Shown here: positions 7,218 through 15,187 of the stretch, one piece after another
Position numbering within the stretch: position 1 is the stretch's first letter
How the letters are laid out: each line of letters opens with the position of its first letter
NCBI RefSeq assembly: GCF_007856155.1
Contig: NZ_CP042266.1
Coordinates: forward strand, 4,278,001-4,342,000
DNA length: 64,000 nt
Reading direction: 5' to 3'
Source of the DNA: Streptomyces qinzhouensis
Lineage (GTDB): Bacteria; Actinomycetota; Actinomycetes; Streptomycetales; Streptomycetaceae
The notes under the pieces: generated by a model
Told to the model about the DNA's origin: nothing
What the model saw: only the letters and a program-made list of their open reading frames with translations
Database searches by the model: none
Translations under genes and position numbers: made by a program

Positions 7218-8924
7218 GTGGTCCCGGACATCTCCACCGGCAGCCGTACCTACGGACTGCTCACCTACCTCTACGGCCCCGGCCGCCGCGACGAACACAC
7301 CGACCCCCACATCGTCGCCGCCTGGCAGCCCATCCTCGCCCCCGACCCGGGCCGGAACCCGGCAGCCACGCTCAAGCAGTTGACCGACCGGCTCGACCTC
7401 CCCGTCCTCGCCCTCCCCGCCGGACGCCGCCCCCAGCGGCACGTCTGGCACTGCCCCGTCCGCACCGCCCCAGGCGACCGCCTGCTCACGGATGCCGAGT
7501 GGGGCGAAGTCGCCCGCCGCATCGTCCACGCCACCGGCATCGCCGAAATCGGTGATGACCAGGCATGCCGCTGGATCGCCGTCCGCCACGCACCGGATCA
7601 CATCCACATCGTCGCCACCCTCAAACGCCAGGACGGCCGCAGCCCCCGCCGCCACAACGACAGCGCCCGCGCCCAAGCCGAATGCCGCCAGATAGAGAAG
7701 GACCTCGGCCTGCAACAGCTCAACCCCGGCGACCGCACCGCCGCCCAGCGCCCCACCAGCGCCGAGCGCTCCAAGGCGGAGCGCGCCGGGCGGGCCGAGC
7801 CGCCGCGCGAGACCCTCCGCGAAGCCGTCCGCCAGGCCCTGGCCGGAGCCGCCACGGAGGACGAGTTCTTCGCCCGGCTCACCGCCGCCGGCCTCCGCGT
7901 CGAGAAACGCCTGGCTCCCTCCGGGGACACCCTCGGCTACAAGGTCGCCCTCCCCGGCGACCGCAACCGGGCGGGCGAACCGGTCTGGTTCTCCGGCTCC
8001 AAACTCGCCCCCGACCTCTCCCTCCCCAAGATCCGCCAACGCCTCGCCGCCGGTGCCCTGGACACGGAGGACGAACCCCGGCCCCGCCCGGCCGCAGCAC
8101 GACGCGATGCTGTCGCCCCCGCCGTGCGCGCTGTTACCGTCCTCGACCAGGACGACGAGGGCACCGCGGTCGCCCAGCTCGTCGGCACCGGAGAACTGCT
8201 GGACGCCCTTGCCAAGACGGCCCCGGTCACCACCCGCCGGGAGCTGTCCCAGGCGGCCCGTGCCTTCGAACGCGCCACCCGCACCCACGAACGCGCCGCC
8301 CGAGCCGACCACCGCGCCCTCCGGTCCGCCGCCCGTGGAGTCCTGCGTGCCGGGGACGCGCTCGGCCGGGGCGAGGACGGCGGCACCACCGCCATGGTCC
8401 TCTCGACCCTCGTCCTCGTCACCCTCGCCGCCGCCCGCTGGCACTCCGCCCACGGCCACGCCCAACAAGCCGCCGCCGCACGCCAGGCCGCCCAGCACCT
8501 CCGCACCGCCTACCAGACCGCCGCCGCCCCGCCGCTGAAGGCGATGCGCCACCACGCCCAACGGCTGCCGGACCCCGTACGCGACCAACACACCACCACG
8601 GTGACCACCGTCCTCCCCGAGTACGCCGACCGGCTCCGGCAGGAGACCGGCTGGGACGCCCTGATCGCCACCCTCGACCAGGCCCAACAGGCTGGCCACG
8701 ACCCCACCACCCTCCTCAAGACCGTGGTCGAGCAGCGCGAACTCGACACCGCCGACAACGTCAACGACGTCCTCATCTGGCGCATCCGCCACACCACCGG
8801 CCTCCCCACCGCGCCGAAGCCCGTCACCGACCGGGCCTCCGTTCGTACACGCGCCCCGAAGCCCGCCGAGACTGCCGCGCGCACCATCTCGACACTGCCC
8901 GGTCAGCGACGGCCACGCCGCTGA
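7218..8924 (+). CDS. Relaxase / mobilisation nuclease (MobA/VirD2-like)
   Basis: 568 residues. The N-terminus SRTYGLLTYLYGPGRRDEHT supplies a candidate catalytic tyrosine. The metal-binding motif APDHIHIVATL (HxH) follows at about residue 130, with HVWHCPVRTAPGDR ahead of it as the second conserved block. Relaxases nick oriT, stay covalently bound and pilot the strand through the T4SS. The C-terminal half is helical, with a hydrophobic stretch around 400-415. The extreme C-terminus (KPAETAARTISTLPGQRRPRR) is basic and resembles the tails of many accessory proteins of this element, as expected if all are coupling-protein substrates. The GTG start lies two bases after mobC. Confidence 0.88.
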   Translation: MVPDISTGSRTYGLLTYLYGPGRRDEHTDPHIVAAWQPILAPDPGRNPAATLKQLTDRLDLPVLALPAGRRPQRHVWHCPVRTAPGDRLLTDAEWGEVARRIVHATGIAEIGDDQACRWIAVRHAPDHIHIVATLKRQDGRSPRRHNDSARAQAECRQIEKDLGLQQLNPGDRTAAQRPTSAERSKAERAGRAEPPRETLREAVRQALAGAATEDEFFARLTAAGLRVEKRLAPSGDTLGYKVALPGDRNRAGEPVWFSGSKLAPDLSLPKIRQRLAAGALDTEDEPRPRPAAARRDAVAPAVRAVTVLDQDDEGTAVAQLVGTGELLDALAKTAPVTTRRELSQAARAFERATRTHERAARADHRALRSAARGVLRAGDALGRGEDGGTTAMVLSTLVLVTLAAARWHSAHGHAQQAAAARQAAQHLRTAYQTAAAPPLKAMRHHAQRLPDPVRDQHTTTVTTVLPEYADRLRQETGWDALIATLDQAQQAGHDPTTLLKTVVEQRELDTADNVNDVLIWRIRHTTGLPTAPKPVTDRASVRTRAPKPAETAARTISTLPGQRRPRR

Positions 8925-8993
8925 CCAGCACAAACCCCTGGACTCCCACCAGCCCTACTGCTATGGCTCAAAGAAGAGCCCCAGAGGAGAACC

Positions 8994-9437
8994 GTGATCC
9001 ACAACCGCGCTGACCAGCAGCCCAGAACCACCACCCAGCCGGCCCCGGCACCGGAACCCCTGGCCCCGGTACCAGCAGCAGGCGACGACCCCCTCCGCCG
9101 CCTCCAGCAGGAGATCCACCCCGACGGCGTCCGCGTCCGCATCCGCAGCGTCGACCACCCCGAGGAACTCTTCATCACCGGCCTCGTCGTCATCTGCCCC
9201 AACTGCGGAGCCCGCCGCGACTGGATGGTCATCTGCGACGGCAACCAGATCAGCATCCGCTGCCGCTGTGCACACCAGTGGCACGAGCCTGAACTGACCC
9301 GCGCCGACTTCGAGGCCATGACGGGAGGTAACACCACCGGCCCGGTCTACCCGAGCTTGGAGGACGCCGCCCGCGCCACAGGCTTCGACGGCGCCTTCAC
9401 CGGCATGTACCTGAACGAGCCCCGCCCGATGGAGTGA
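8994..9437 (+). CDS. Zinc-ribbon-like small protein
   Basis: 147 residues from a GTG with AGAGGAGA directly upstream. A single ribbon-like domain contains ICPNCGARRDWMVICDG and then CRCAHQWHEPEL, giving possible zinc ligands. The first 30 residues are Pro/Ala-rich. It closes the rightward operon behind the relaxase. Similar small ribbon proteins are frequent on Streptomyces mobile elements, but their role is not known to me. Confidence 0.65.
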   Translation: MIHNRADQQPRTTTQPAPAPEPLAPVPAAGDDPLRRLQQEIHPDGVRVRIRSVDHPEELFITGLVVICPNCGARRDWMVICDGNQISIRCRCAHQWHEPELTRADFEAMTGGNTTGPVYPSLEDAARATGFDGAFTGMYLNEPRPME

Positions 9438-9581
9438 GAGAAATCGCCGTGACCCGATCTCTCACCCCCCCAGCAGGCGGTGACCCGCGCCGCCGCCCGC
9501 TTCGACGCCCCGTCGACTCCGCCACCCCCGGCACCACCTTCACCGTCGGCCCGGCCACCACGCCCACCGTGGCGCAGCTGA
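9434..9581 (+). pseudogene. Tail-only small ORF with a C7 frameshift
   Basis: A GTG overlapping the previous stop (GTGA) opens a frame reading VREIAVTRSLTP. If one C is removed from the seven-C run near 9470, the frame continues as QQAVTRAAARFDAPSTP and ends in RPPRPPWRS at a TGA (9579-9581). That continuation has the same character as the Ala/Pro-rich, Arg-ended tails of the accessory proteins further right. It is either a decayed gene, a homopolymer read error or slippage. Confidence 0.35.
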
Positions 9582-9693
9582 CCGGCTGCCAGCGTCCGAG
9601 GAAGCCCGGCAACGTGCACCACCCAGGCAGGTGGCCGGGTACGGCGGGCACCAGGGGCGACCGGACCGTACGTACTTGTCGCGCGGACACACG

Positions 9694-9734
9694 ACGGCGC
9701 GGGCCGTCCGGGAAGTCCGGACGGCCCGCGCCGT
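9694..9734. terminator. Perfect 18-bp hairpin between convergent operons
   Basis: Arms 9694-9711 and 9717-9734 are perfectly complementary around a five-base loop (GAAGT). It lies exactly where the rightward mobilisation operon meets the end of the leftward block. It most likely terminates transcription in both directions. Confidence 0.8.
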
Positions 9735-9750
9735 GGTCATGGGTGGTGAG

Positions 9751-10140
9751 TCAGCCATCGCCCTGGTGGGCGCAGGACAGTGCCTTGGTGGCGAAGCGGA
9801 GCGCCGCGTGGAGGGCGAGGGCTTCATAGACGGTGGGGTGGACGGTGGTGCTCCAGTCGCCGTGGAGGTTCGGCCAGGTGGCGAGGGTGACGTCCACCGT
9901 GTGGAGGCCGAGATGGGCGGTGACGTCCATGCCGCCGGAAGGCGTGGGGGTCCAGGCGAGGAGGAGGGCCCCGGGGCCGAGCCGGTCCCGGCGGGCGGCG
10001 GGGGTGGGGTGCCAGGTGGCGCGGAGGATGTCGCCGGGGTGTGGGGAGACCTCGCGGACGAGGGCTCCCCGGACCCCTTGTGGCATGGGGCGCAGAGCGG
10101 CTTGGCGCACGGGGAAGAGGCCGGTGGCGGGCTGGTTCAC
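9751..10140 (-). CDS. Hypothetical protein closing the leftward block
   Basis: 129 residues. The GTG start overlaps the upstream stop (GTGA at 10140-10137). The sequence has a beta-rich centre (GALLLAWTPTPSGGMDVTAHLGLHTVDVTLATWP) and a helical end with LALHAALRFATKALSCAH. No signal, membrane segment or catalytic motif is visible and I do not recognise the family. It is the last gene before the large hairpin terminator. Confidence 0.6.
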   Translation of the reverse strand: MNQPATGLFPVRQAALRPMPQGVRGALVREVSPHPGDILRATWHPTPAARRDRLGPGALLLAWTPTPSGGMDVTAHLGLHTVDVTLATWPNLHGDWSTTVHPTVYEALALHAALRFATKALSCAHQGDG

Positions 10141-10364
10141 ACGTCGGTCCAGTCCAGCTCGGCGGTGACGACAGGTGGGAGGACGTGGTCCTGGCCGTCC
10201 TCGGCGATGTAGACGGCCGGGCCGTCCAGGCCGGTGCCCTCGATGACCCGGCCGACGGTGTGGGCAAAGGGCCAGTCGGGGTTGACGGCGAGGAAGACGG
10301 GGAGGGCGGGATTGAGGGTCTGGAGCTGGTGGACGAGCTGGGCGACGGTCAGCGGCTTCGACAG
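10137..10364 (-). CDS. Small conserved-looking protein with a CTG start
   Basis: 75 residues: it begins SKPLTVAQLVHQLQTLNP, continues LPVFLAVNPDWPFAHTVG and ends VVTAELDWTDV. There is no ATG, GTG or TTG between the upstream in-frame stop and the conserved-looking start. A CTG at 10364 has GGAGG eight bases ahead of it, so CTG initiation is inferred. The pattern (helix for LxxLxPxLPV, then beta strand with NPDWPF) resembles small phage and plasmid proteins of unknown role. It overlaps the next gene by 4 nt. Confidence 0.55.
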   Translation of the reverse strand: MSKPLTVAQLVHQLQTLNPALPVFLAVNPDWPFAHTVGRVIEGTGLDGPAVYIAEDGQDHVLPPVVTAELDWTDV

Positions 10365-10400
10365 GACGGAGACCTCCGGTTCAGGGACGGGCGGGGGTGG

Positions 10401-10619
10401 TCAGCGGCTGGCGGCGCGGTGGCGTCGGCCCATCTCGGCGGCGTAGCCCTTGGTCGCCGAAGCGGTGCTGGACCAGCTCCCGCAGGCGCAGATGGCGAAG
10501 AAGACGGTGCGGCCGGGACAGCCGTCGGTGAGGGGTCTGTTGCTGGTCGTGTACTTGTGTTCGGGCGGGCAGACGGTGCTGTCCGGGTGGTACGCGTTCA
10601 CGGTGACCTTGTGGGACAC
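10401..10619 (-). CDS. Small cysteine-containing protein
   Basis: 72 residues from a GTG with GGAGG eight bases upstream. It reads SHKVTVNAYHPDSTVCPPEH, later DGCPGRTVFFAICACGSW. Four cysteines in short motifs suggest a small metal-binding or disulfide-stabilised domain. The C-terminus is basic (EMGRRHRAASR). No family is recognised. Confidence 0.55.
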   Translation of the reverse strand: MSHKVTVNAYHPDSTVCPPEHKYTTSNRPLTDGCPGRTVFFAICACGSWSSTASATKGYAAEMGRRHRAASR

Positions 10620-10651
10620 GGGCAGTCCTCCGAGGGAGACGGTGGGGCAGG

Positions 10652-11029
10652 TCAGGAGCAGTGCGCGCAGAGGGCGGTGGGGGTGGCGAGGAGTCCGGCG
10701 AGGAACCCGGCGACGGCCTGCGGGGGTATCCCGTCGGGGAAGGTCTGCTGCCAGACCGGTTCACCGTCGGCGTCGAGGGTGCGGATGTGCCAGAGGTCGC
10801 CGTGGCGGGCGGCGGGGGCTTCGGGGAGGAACCCGACGTACATTCCGCCGTCGGGGCTGGTGGCGTGGACGTTGGCGTCCGGGTCGGTGATCACGGTCCA
10901 GCCGTGTGCTTCGAGGAAGGGGAAGACGGGTCCCGTGCAGCCGCACCCGCGCGGCCATTCCCGGGCGGCCGGGGTGTGGAGGGGGCTGAGCTTCGCGGGG
11001 CGGGGAAGAAGGAGTTCGGAGTGCGTCAC
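10652..11029 (-). CDS. DUF317-domain protein, single domain
   Basis: 125 residues. The DUF317 pattern is clear: FLEAHGWTVITDPDANVHAT, SPDGGMYVGFLPE, WHIRT and then AVAGFLAGLL. DUF317 is found almost only in Streptomyces and its relatives, mostly on plasmids and integrated elements; no function is known to me. The GTG at 11029 is chosen because AAGGGA lies about 11 bases upstream and the longer frame reads through a non-coding stretch. The protein ends in CAHCS without the basic tail of its neighbours. Confidence 0.7.
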   Translation of the reverse strand: MTHSELLLPRPAKLSPLHTPAAREWPRGCGCTGPVFPFLEAHGWTVITDPDANVHATSPDGGMYVGFLPEAPAARHGDLWHIRTLDADGEPVWQQTFPDGIPPQAVAGFLAGLLATPTALCAHCS

Positions 11030-11253
11030 GGGTACGGGTATCCCTTCGTTGACCTGCGGTTTTTCCCGACACCCGTACTTGAACATGGGTCCGGAGGGGT
11101 GTTCCAGTCCGTTGGGGCGGGTGGGTGTCTGCCGTGGGCGAATCCCGCCCCGGACAGGCCGGCGGAGGGAAGGAAGGTGCCGCCCGCGGACGCTGTCCAC
11201 GGGCGGCACCATCGAACAGAAGCAGGACCACAGGGGAGAGGGAAGGGCGAGGC

Positions 11254-11415
11254 GTGAACAGGGACGAGGCCCGGGAGTACGCGGAGCTGGCCGACGACGT
11301 CCAGGCGGCATCACAGGCGCGGGCGCGGATGGCCGACGGCCGCCGCATCGAGATGACCGTGGAGGAACTCGCCGACCTCGTCCGCCCGGACACCGACGGG
11401 GACGAAGGGCGTTAG
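11254..11415 (+). CDS. Very small acidic protein on the opposite strand
   Basis: 53 residues from GTG 11254 with a purine-rich site (GGAGAGGGAAGGGCGAGG) immediately upstream. The sequence NRDEAREYAELADDVQAASQ then MTVEELADLVRPDTDG suggests two helices. It is the only rightward gene inside the leftward block, and its stop overlaps the convergent neighbour's stop. An antitoxin-like or regulatory role is possible, but nothing in the sequence proves it. Confidence 0.5.
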   Translation: MNRDEAREYAELADDVQAASQARARMADGRRIEMTVEELADLVRPDTDGDEGR

Positions 11416-11930
11416 CCCCGCCCGGCCCGAGGCTTGGCCGCCGGTGCCCCCGCCGGGATCACCGCCTGCGTGCCCACCACCGCCGGTGCCAGGGCTGCGG
11501 GTATGGGGGTGGTTGTCCGGGCGCGGGCGGCCTCGGCGCGCGGCTGGACGGCCGCCGAGCGGTCGAGGTCGCGGGTGAGCTGTTCGGCGAGCCGGTTCTC
11601 GGGGTGGGCGTCGATCACGGCACAGAGGGCGCGGACGCGGGCGTGGGCCTCCGCGTGGGCGGTGCGGAGCTGGGCGGCCGTGGAGGTGACGGCGTCCAGC
11701 TCGTGGAGTAGCGGGACGTGGCCGGGTCGGGTGAGGTGGTGGAGCCGCTCCTGCTGGCTGGTGATCTCGGCGTCGGAGAACACGAGGCTCTGGCGGATGC
11801 GCAGCACGGTGAGCAGGGTGGGGTCGGTGGTGCGGCCTTCGCGCAGGAAGGTCTGGAGGGTGTCGACGGGCCGCTGCCAGGCGGCCTCGATGACGGTATC
11901 GGCGGTGGCCAGGGCGGTGGGCTGGGACAA
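11412..11930 (-). CDS. Helical accessory protein with RAEAA tail
   Basis: 172 residues, strongly helical (ITSQQERLHHLTRPGHVPLL, AAQLRTAHAEAHARVRALC). The C-terminus switches abruptly after residue 128 to PRAEAARARTTTPIP and an Ala/Pro-rich run ending in KPRAGRG. That tail type recurs in neighbours with unrelated folds. I recognise no enzymatic domain. Confidence 0.65.
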   Translation of the reverse strand: MSQPTALATADTVIEAAWQRPVDTLQTFLREGRTTDPTLLTVLRIRQSLVFSDAEITSQQERLHHLTRPGHVPLLHELDAVTSTAAQLRTAHAEAHARVRALCAVIDAHPENRLAEQLTRDLDRSAAVQPRAEAARARTTTPIPAALAPAVVGTQAVIPAGAPAAKPRAGRG

Positions 11931-11962
11931 CGGGACGGGTCCTTCCGAGGGGTGGGCCGCAG

Positions 11963-12493
11963 TCAGCGGCCGGGTGAGCGGGGCGGAGGGCCCTGGGGGC
12001 GTGGGGTGAAGGGGAGGACGTTCGGCCCGGCCGGATGCCGGGGCCGGGTGGTGTCCCGGGCCGGGGAGACGGCGGTCGCCGCCACACTCCGGAGAGGGCG
12101 CGGGCTGGGGTCGGCGTAGCGGTCGGCGACCCGCTGGACGAGCTGCCGCTGGTAGTCCAGGGGCAGGGACCCGATGCGCTCGACGGCCCGGGGCAGCTCC
12201 GGGGTGAAGAGGGCCGGCTCGCCGTGGCCGGCCTCCCGGGTGACCGCTCGGACGGCTTCGGCCTCGATCATCGGGGCCCAGGCGTAGTCGAGTTCGGCCG
12301 CGTCGCAGACGTGCTGGGCGCCGCCGTGGAGCGCGTCGGAGAAGTGCAGGCCGTCCTCCATGACCGTGGGCAGGGAGTCCAGGAGGGTCTGGGTCGCGCG
12401 GCGTAGGCGTTCGGTCAGCTCGGGGTCGGTCGCCCAGGTCACCGGCTGGAACGGGATGGGCGGACCGCCGGACGGCGGGGGTGGGGTGCTCAT
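11963..12493 (-). CDS. Helical accessory protein with Pro/Arg-rich tail
   Basis: 176 residues from ATG 12493. The Pro-rich start (MSTPPPPSGGPP) is followed by helices including LTERLRRATQTLLDSLPTVM and YQRQLVQRVADRYADPS. The tail begins SVAATAVSPARDTTRPR and ends GPPPRSPGR, a looser version of the shared tail without the exact RAEAA core. Function unknown. It lies directly after the double-DUF317 gene in the same transcript. Confidence 0.6.
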   Translation of the reverse strand: MSTPPPPSGGPPIPFQPVTWATDPELTERLRRATQTLLDSLPTVMEDGLHFSDALHGGAQHVCDAAELDYAWAPMIEAEAVRAVTREAGHGEPALFTPELPRAVERIGSLPLDYQRQLVQRVADRYADPSPRPLRSVAATAVSPARDTTRPRHPAGPNVLPFTPRPQGPPPRSPGR

Positions 12494-12504
12494 AGGGCGC
12501 CGGT

Positions 12505-13359
12505 TCAGCGGAGCCGGGCCGTTGCGGCGGACGGGAGCGGGGTTGTCGTCCGGTAGACGAGGGCCGGTGAGGGGATCACCGTCTTGGCCACGGTCGAACG
12601 GGAGCGGGCGACCGCCGCGCGCTGGATGTCCAGCGGGCTGGGGGCCGGTGGTTTGACCGGGGTGATGCGGGAGGCGGCCCGGTTGCGCTCGGGGAGGTGG
12701 TCCTTGTAGCGGGCGACGGGGGCGGGGTCGGCGAGCCGGTTCATGGTGGCCGTGATCAGGTGGGCCGGGGTGTTCGTGGTGAAGGTGCCGAGCCACTCGG
12801 AGGAGTAGCCGGAGGCGCCGCCGCTGACGGTCCACTTCGACCGCTGGTCGCTGATCTCCTCGTGGTGGTCCAGCCGCCCATTGATGCGGGTGACCAGGGC
12901 GAGCCGGTCCGGCGGCTGGCTGACACTGAGGTGGGGTCCGTGGTCGACGCGCCACCCCGCCTCGGCCAAGGGGAGGAGGGGCTCCGCCTTCGCGCCACGG
13001 AGGTGGCCGTGGACGGAGGTGTTGCTGCCGTGGGCGTGGTCTTCGGCGAGGGCGGTGGTGAACGCGGCGACCACCTCGACGGGCGTGTAGTGGTCGAAGG
13101 TGGCCAGCCACCGGGGCGGGGCGAACGGCTGCTCGTGGCCGGTGATCCGCCACAGGCAGTCGTCCTCGCCCTCGGGCAGCCACCCGACGCGTATGCGCTG
13201 GTCGGGCGAGGAGAGGTAGATGTTGGCGAGGTCGTCGTCCAGGCTGTGGAACCCGGCTTCGAGCAGGGGGACCAGGGCCGGGTCACCGGTGTAGGTGGAC
13301 CCGGCGAGGTAGACCGGGGAGACAAAGACGTCCCCGTCGACCTCTTCAGCGGCAGGCAT
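12505..13359 (-). CDS. Tandem DUF317 protein with basic tail
   Basis: 284 residues with two DUF317 domains. The first (about 30-115) shows FHSLDDDLANIYLSSPDQ, VGWLPEGEDD, WRITGHEQPFAPPRWLATFD and TPVEVVAAFTTAL. The second (about 120-215) shows WRVDHGPHLSVSQPPD and a matching WLGTFTTNTPAHLITATM end. After residue 225 comes a tail with DIQRAAVARSRSTVAK and a Pro/Thr-rich end finishing ATARLR. The single-domain DUF317 gene lies about 1.5 kb downstream. DUF317 has no established role that I know. Confidence 0.75.
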   Translation of the reverse strand: MPAAEEVDGDVFVSPVYLAGSTYTGDPALVPLLEAGFHSLDDDLANIYLSSPDQRIRVGWLPEGEDDCLWRITGHEQPFAPPRWLATFDHYTPVEVVAAFTTALAEDHAHGSNTSVHGHLRGAKAEPLLPLAEAGWRVDHGPHLSVSQPPDRLALVTRINGRLDHHEEISDQRSKWTVSGGASGYSSEWLGTFTTNTPAHLITATMNRLADPAPVARYKDHLPERNRAASRITPVKPPAPSPLDIQRAAVARSRSTVAKTVIPSPALVYRTTTPLPSAATARLR

Positions 13360-13392
13360 GTGGGATTGCTCCGTTCCTCGGGGGCGGTGTGG

Positions 13393-14187
13393 TCAGCGGG
13401 TGCGGGGCGGACGGGAGATCGCGGTGACGGCGGTCGGCACCAGAGGCTGGGCCGCGGGCGGGTGCGAGAACAGCCCCGGCACGGCGGACAGCGACGGGGC
13501 GCGCTGGACGGCGACGGCCGCCCACTCGCTGTTGGCGGCCTGCGCATGGATCACGACCGGCCGCGCCGGAGCCGGCCCCGGGTCTGCGGAGGCGGGGGTC
13601 CAGGAGGCCAGGGCCGCGTACACGTCGCCGAGCTGCTCGGCCGCCGGGCTCACCCCGTACCGGGCACCCCGTCCTGGGGAGTCCCGGAGGATCAGTCCAT
13701 CCCGCTCCAGGCGCGCGAGACGTTGGTACGCCGAACTGGGCTGCAGCCCGGTCGACTCGACCACCTCCGGGTACGTGAGCGGGCCGTGCCGGTCCAGTGC
13801 GGCGAGGGTGGCGGTGGTCCCGGCGGGGCGGAGCCGGGCGAGGACGTCCTCGGCGCGTTCCGCGTCGGCGGTGACCGTGGTGAAGTTCTGGCGGTTCCAG
13901 TCGGCGAGAGCGCGGTGCACCGGCTCGGTTGCCAGCCCGGCGGCCGTGATCCCGTATGTTCCGTGGCCGAGCCGCTGCACGAGCCCCTGGTTGTGCATGC
14001 GGTTGAGGATCTGGATCGTGGTCGGGTAGCTGTTCCACGGCATGGCCGCCCCGATCTCCGCCGCCCGCATCGACTCCTGCTGGCGCAGGGTCTGCAGGGT
14101 CCAGGTGGTCCAGCGGGGGGTGAGCACGGTCAGGGTGTGGTCAATGGATTCGGTCCGCCCGGCGAGGGCGGTACGCAGGGTGGGCAC
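13393..14187 (-). CDS. Winged-helix regulator (two HxlR/MarR-like domains) with tail
   Basis: 264 residues with two winged-helix units. One at about 15-100 has LTPRWTTWTLQTLRQQE, RAAEIGAAMPWN, ILNRMHNQGLVQRLG and YGITAAG. A second at about 120-190 has LDRHGPLTYPEVVESTGL, SSAYQRLARLERDGLI and YGVSPAAEQL. The first resembles HxlR proteins. The last 60 residues are Ala/Pro-rich with AAVAVQRAPSLSAVP and end SRPPRTR. A DNA-binding protein that also carries the shared tail style could act in the donor or be carried to the recipient; both are inference. Confidence 0.7.
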   Translation of the reverse strand: MPTLRTALAGRTESIDHTLTVLTPRWTTWTLQTLRQQESMRAAEIGAAMPWNSYPTTIQILNRMHNQGLVQRLGHGTYGITAAGLATEPVHRALADWNRQNFTTVTADAERAEDVLARLRPAGTTATLAALDRHGPLTYPEVVESTGLQPSSAYQRLARLERDGLILRDSPGRGARYGVSPAAEQLGDVYAALASWTPASADPGPAPARPVVIHAQAANSEWAAVAVQRAPSLSAVPGLFSHPPAAQPLVPTAVTAISRPPRTR

Positions 14188-14202
14188 AGGGGGCCTCCGG
14201 GC

Positions 14203-14694
14203 TCAGCGGGTACGACGGGCGGTGGTGGTGGGGAGGCCGGTGATCGGCGGAACCGCAGGTATGGCGGAGACCGGGCCGCCGGGGGTACGGGAGACGGCGG
14301 CCTCGGCCCGGGACACCTGCCCGAGCCCCTGCGCGGGGGCGGTCCCGGTGTCGTTGGCGAGGGAGCGGCGGTAGGCGCCGGCCATGGTCCGCAGGTGCTC
14401 GGCGCTCTGGTCCCGCCGGGCGGACAGCAGCGCGATCTCGGTACTCGCGGAGCCGAGGGTGGCGGCGCTCTGCCCGCCGCGGACGGAGTCCAGCTCCCGC
14501 GCGATGTGCGCGGTCCGCTCCTGGACGCGCTGGTCCAGGTCGTCCACCTTGAACGTCGCGTCCGCGATCAGCGCAGTCAGCTGCCCGTACGGGCTGAGGA
14601 AAGGATGGCGGCCGAGGAGATCGGCGGCCGAGTCGGCGCCGAGCATCTCGCGGACGAGACGGGTACCGAGGCCGGGCGGCGGGGTGCCGTGCAC
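14203..14694 (-). CDS. Coiled-coil accessory protein with RAEAA tail
   Basis: 163 residues. The centre (ATFKVDDLDQRVQERTAHIA through LLSARRDQSAEHLRTMAGAY) is predicted by eye to form a long coiled coil. The tail starts SRAEAAVSRTPGGP and runs through short hydrophobic/Pro repeats to TTTARRTR. The N-terminal 40 residues (GLGTRLVREMLGADSAADLL) look like a small helical cap. No known family. Confidence 0.65.
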   Translation of the reverse strand: MHGTPPPGLGTRLVREMLGADSAADLLGRHPFLSPYGQLTALIADATFKVDDLDQRVQERTAHIARELDSVRGGQSAATLGSASTEIALLSARRDQSAEHLRTMAGAYRRSLANDTGTAPAQGLGQVSRAEAAVSRTPGGPVSAIPAVPPITGLPTTTARRTR

Positions 14695-14722
14695 AACAAC
14701 TCCAGAAGAGGGGGAGGGTGGT

Positions 14723-15187
14723 TCAGGAACGGGACCGGCGCTCAGCGGCCGGGGCGGGAGCCGCGGCCGGAGCGGTGGCCTGGGGCGGTTGAGCGCTGGC
14801 GGTGCGCATGTGCGGGGAGCGGGAGCGCGCGGCCTCTGCCCGCTGGTCCGGTGCCCCGGCGGCGGTTTCCCGGCGGAGGCGGTCGGCGGCGGTGCGGTAG
14901 ACGGTGTTGTCGTACCGTTCGCCGACCGCGACCAGGAAGATCTCCCGCCGGTGCTGCGAGGTGGACGGGGAGTCGCGGAACTGGATCACCATCCGCCAGC
15001 GGGTCTGCGGGTCGACGTAGACCTTGTGGCAGCCGGCCAGCTCCCGGTGCATCGCGGCGCCGCGCTCGTTGCCGTGGACCAGGTGCTGGAGTTCCAGCAG
15101 GGCCAGATCCCGGATGTTCCCGGGGATGTTCCGCAGGTCTTCCAGGGCCTCCGGGTGGGCGGAGAACCCGAAGCGTGCCTGCTTCAC
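14723..15187 (-). CDS. ParE/RelE-like small protein with RAEAA tail
   Basis: 154 residues. The first 100 look like a ParE/RelE-type fold: FSAHPEALEDLRNIPGNI, then HRELAGCHKVYVDPQTRWRM, then REIFLVAVGERYDNTVYRTA, the usual helix-helix-strand order with the terminal strand motif. ParE/RelE toxins poison gyrase or cut mRNA; activity here is unproven and no antitoxin lies next to it. The tail reads QRAEAARSRSPHMR and ends AERRSRS. The GTG start overlaps the upstream stop by 4 nt; longer in-frame starts run through another gene and are rejected. Confidence 0.65.
   Translation of the reverse strand: MKQARFGFSAHPEALEDLRNIPGNIRDLALLELQHLVHGNERGAAMHRELAGCHKVYVDPQTRWRMVIQFRDSPSTSQHRREIFLVAVGERYDNTVYRTAADRLRRETAAGAPDQRAEAARSRSPHMRTASAQPPQATAPAAAPAPAAERRSRS

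Noticed and set aside
7122..8933. A 603-codon frame antisense to the relaxase
   Set aside because: The plus strand has the HxH relaxase motif and is coupled to mobC; the antisense chain is Gly/Val-rich without a domain.
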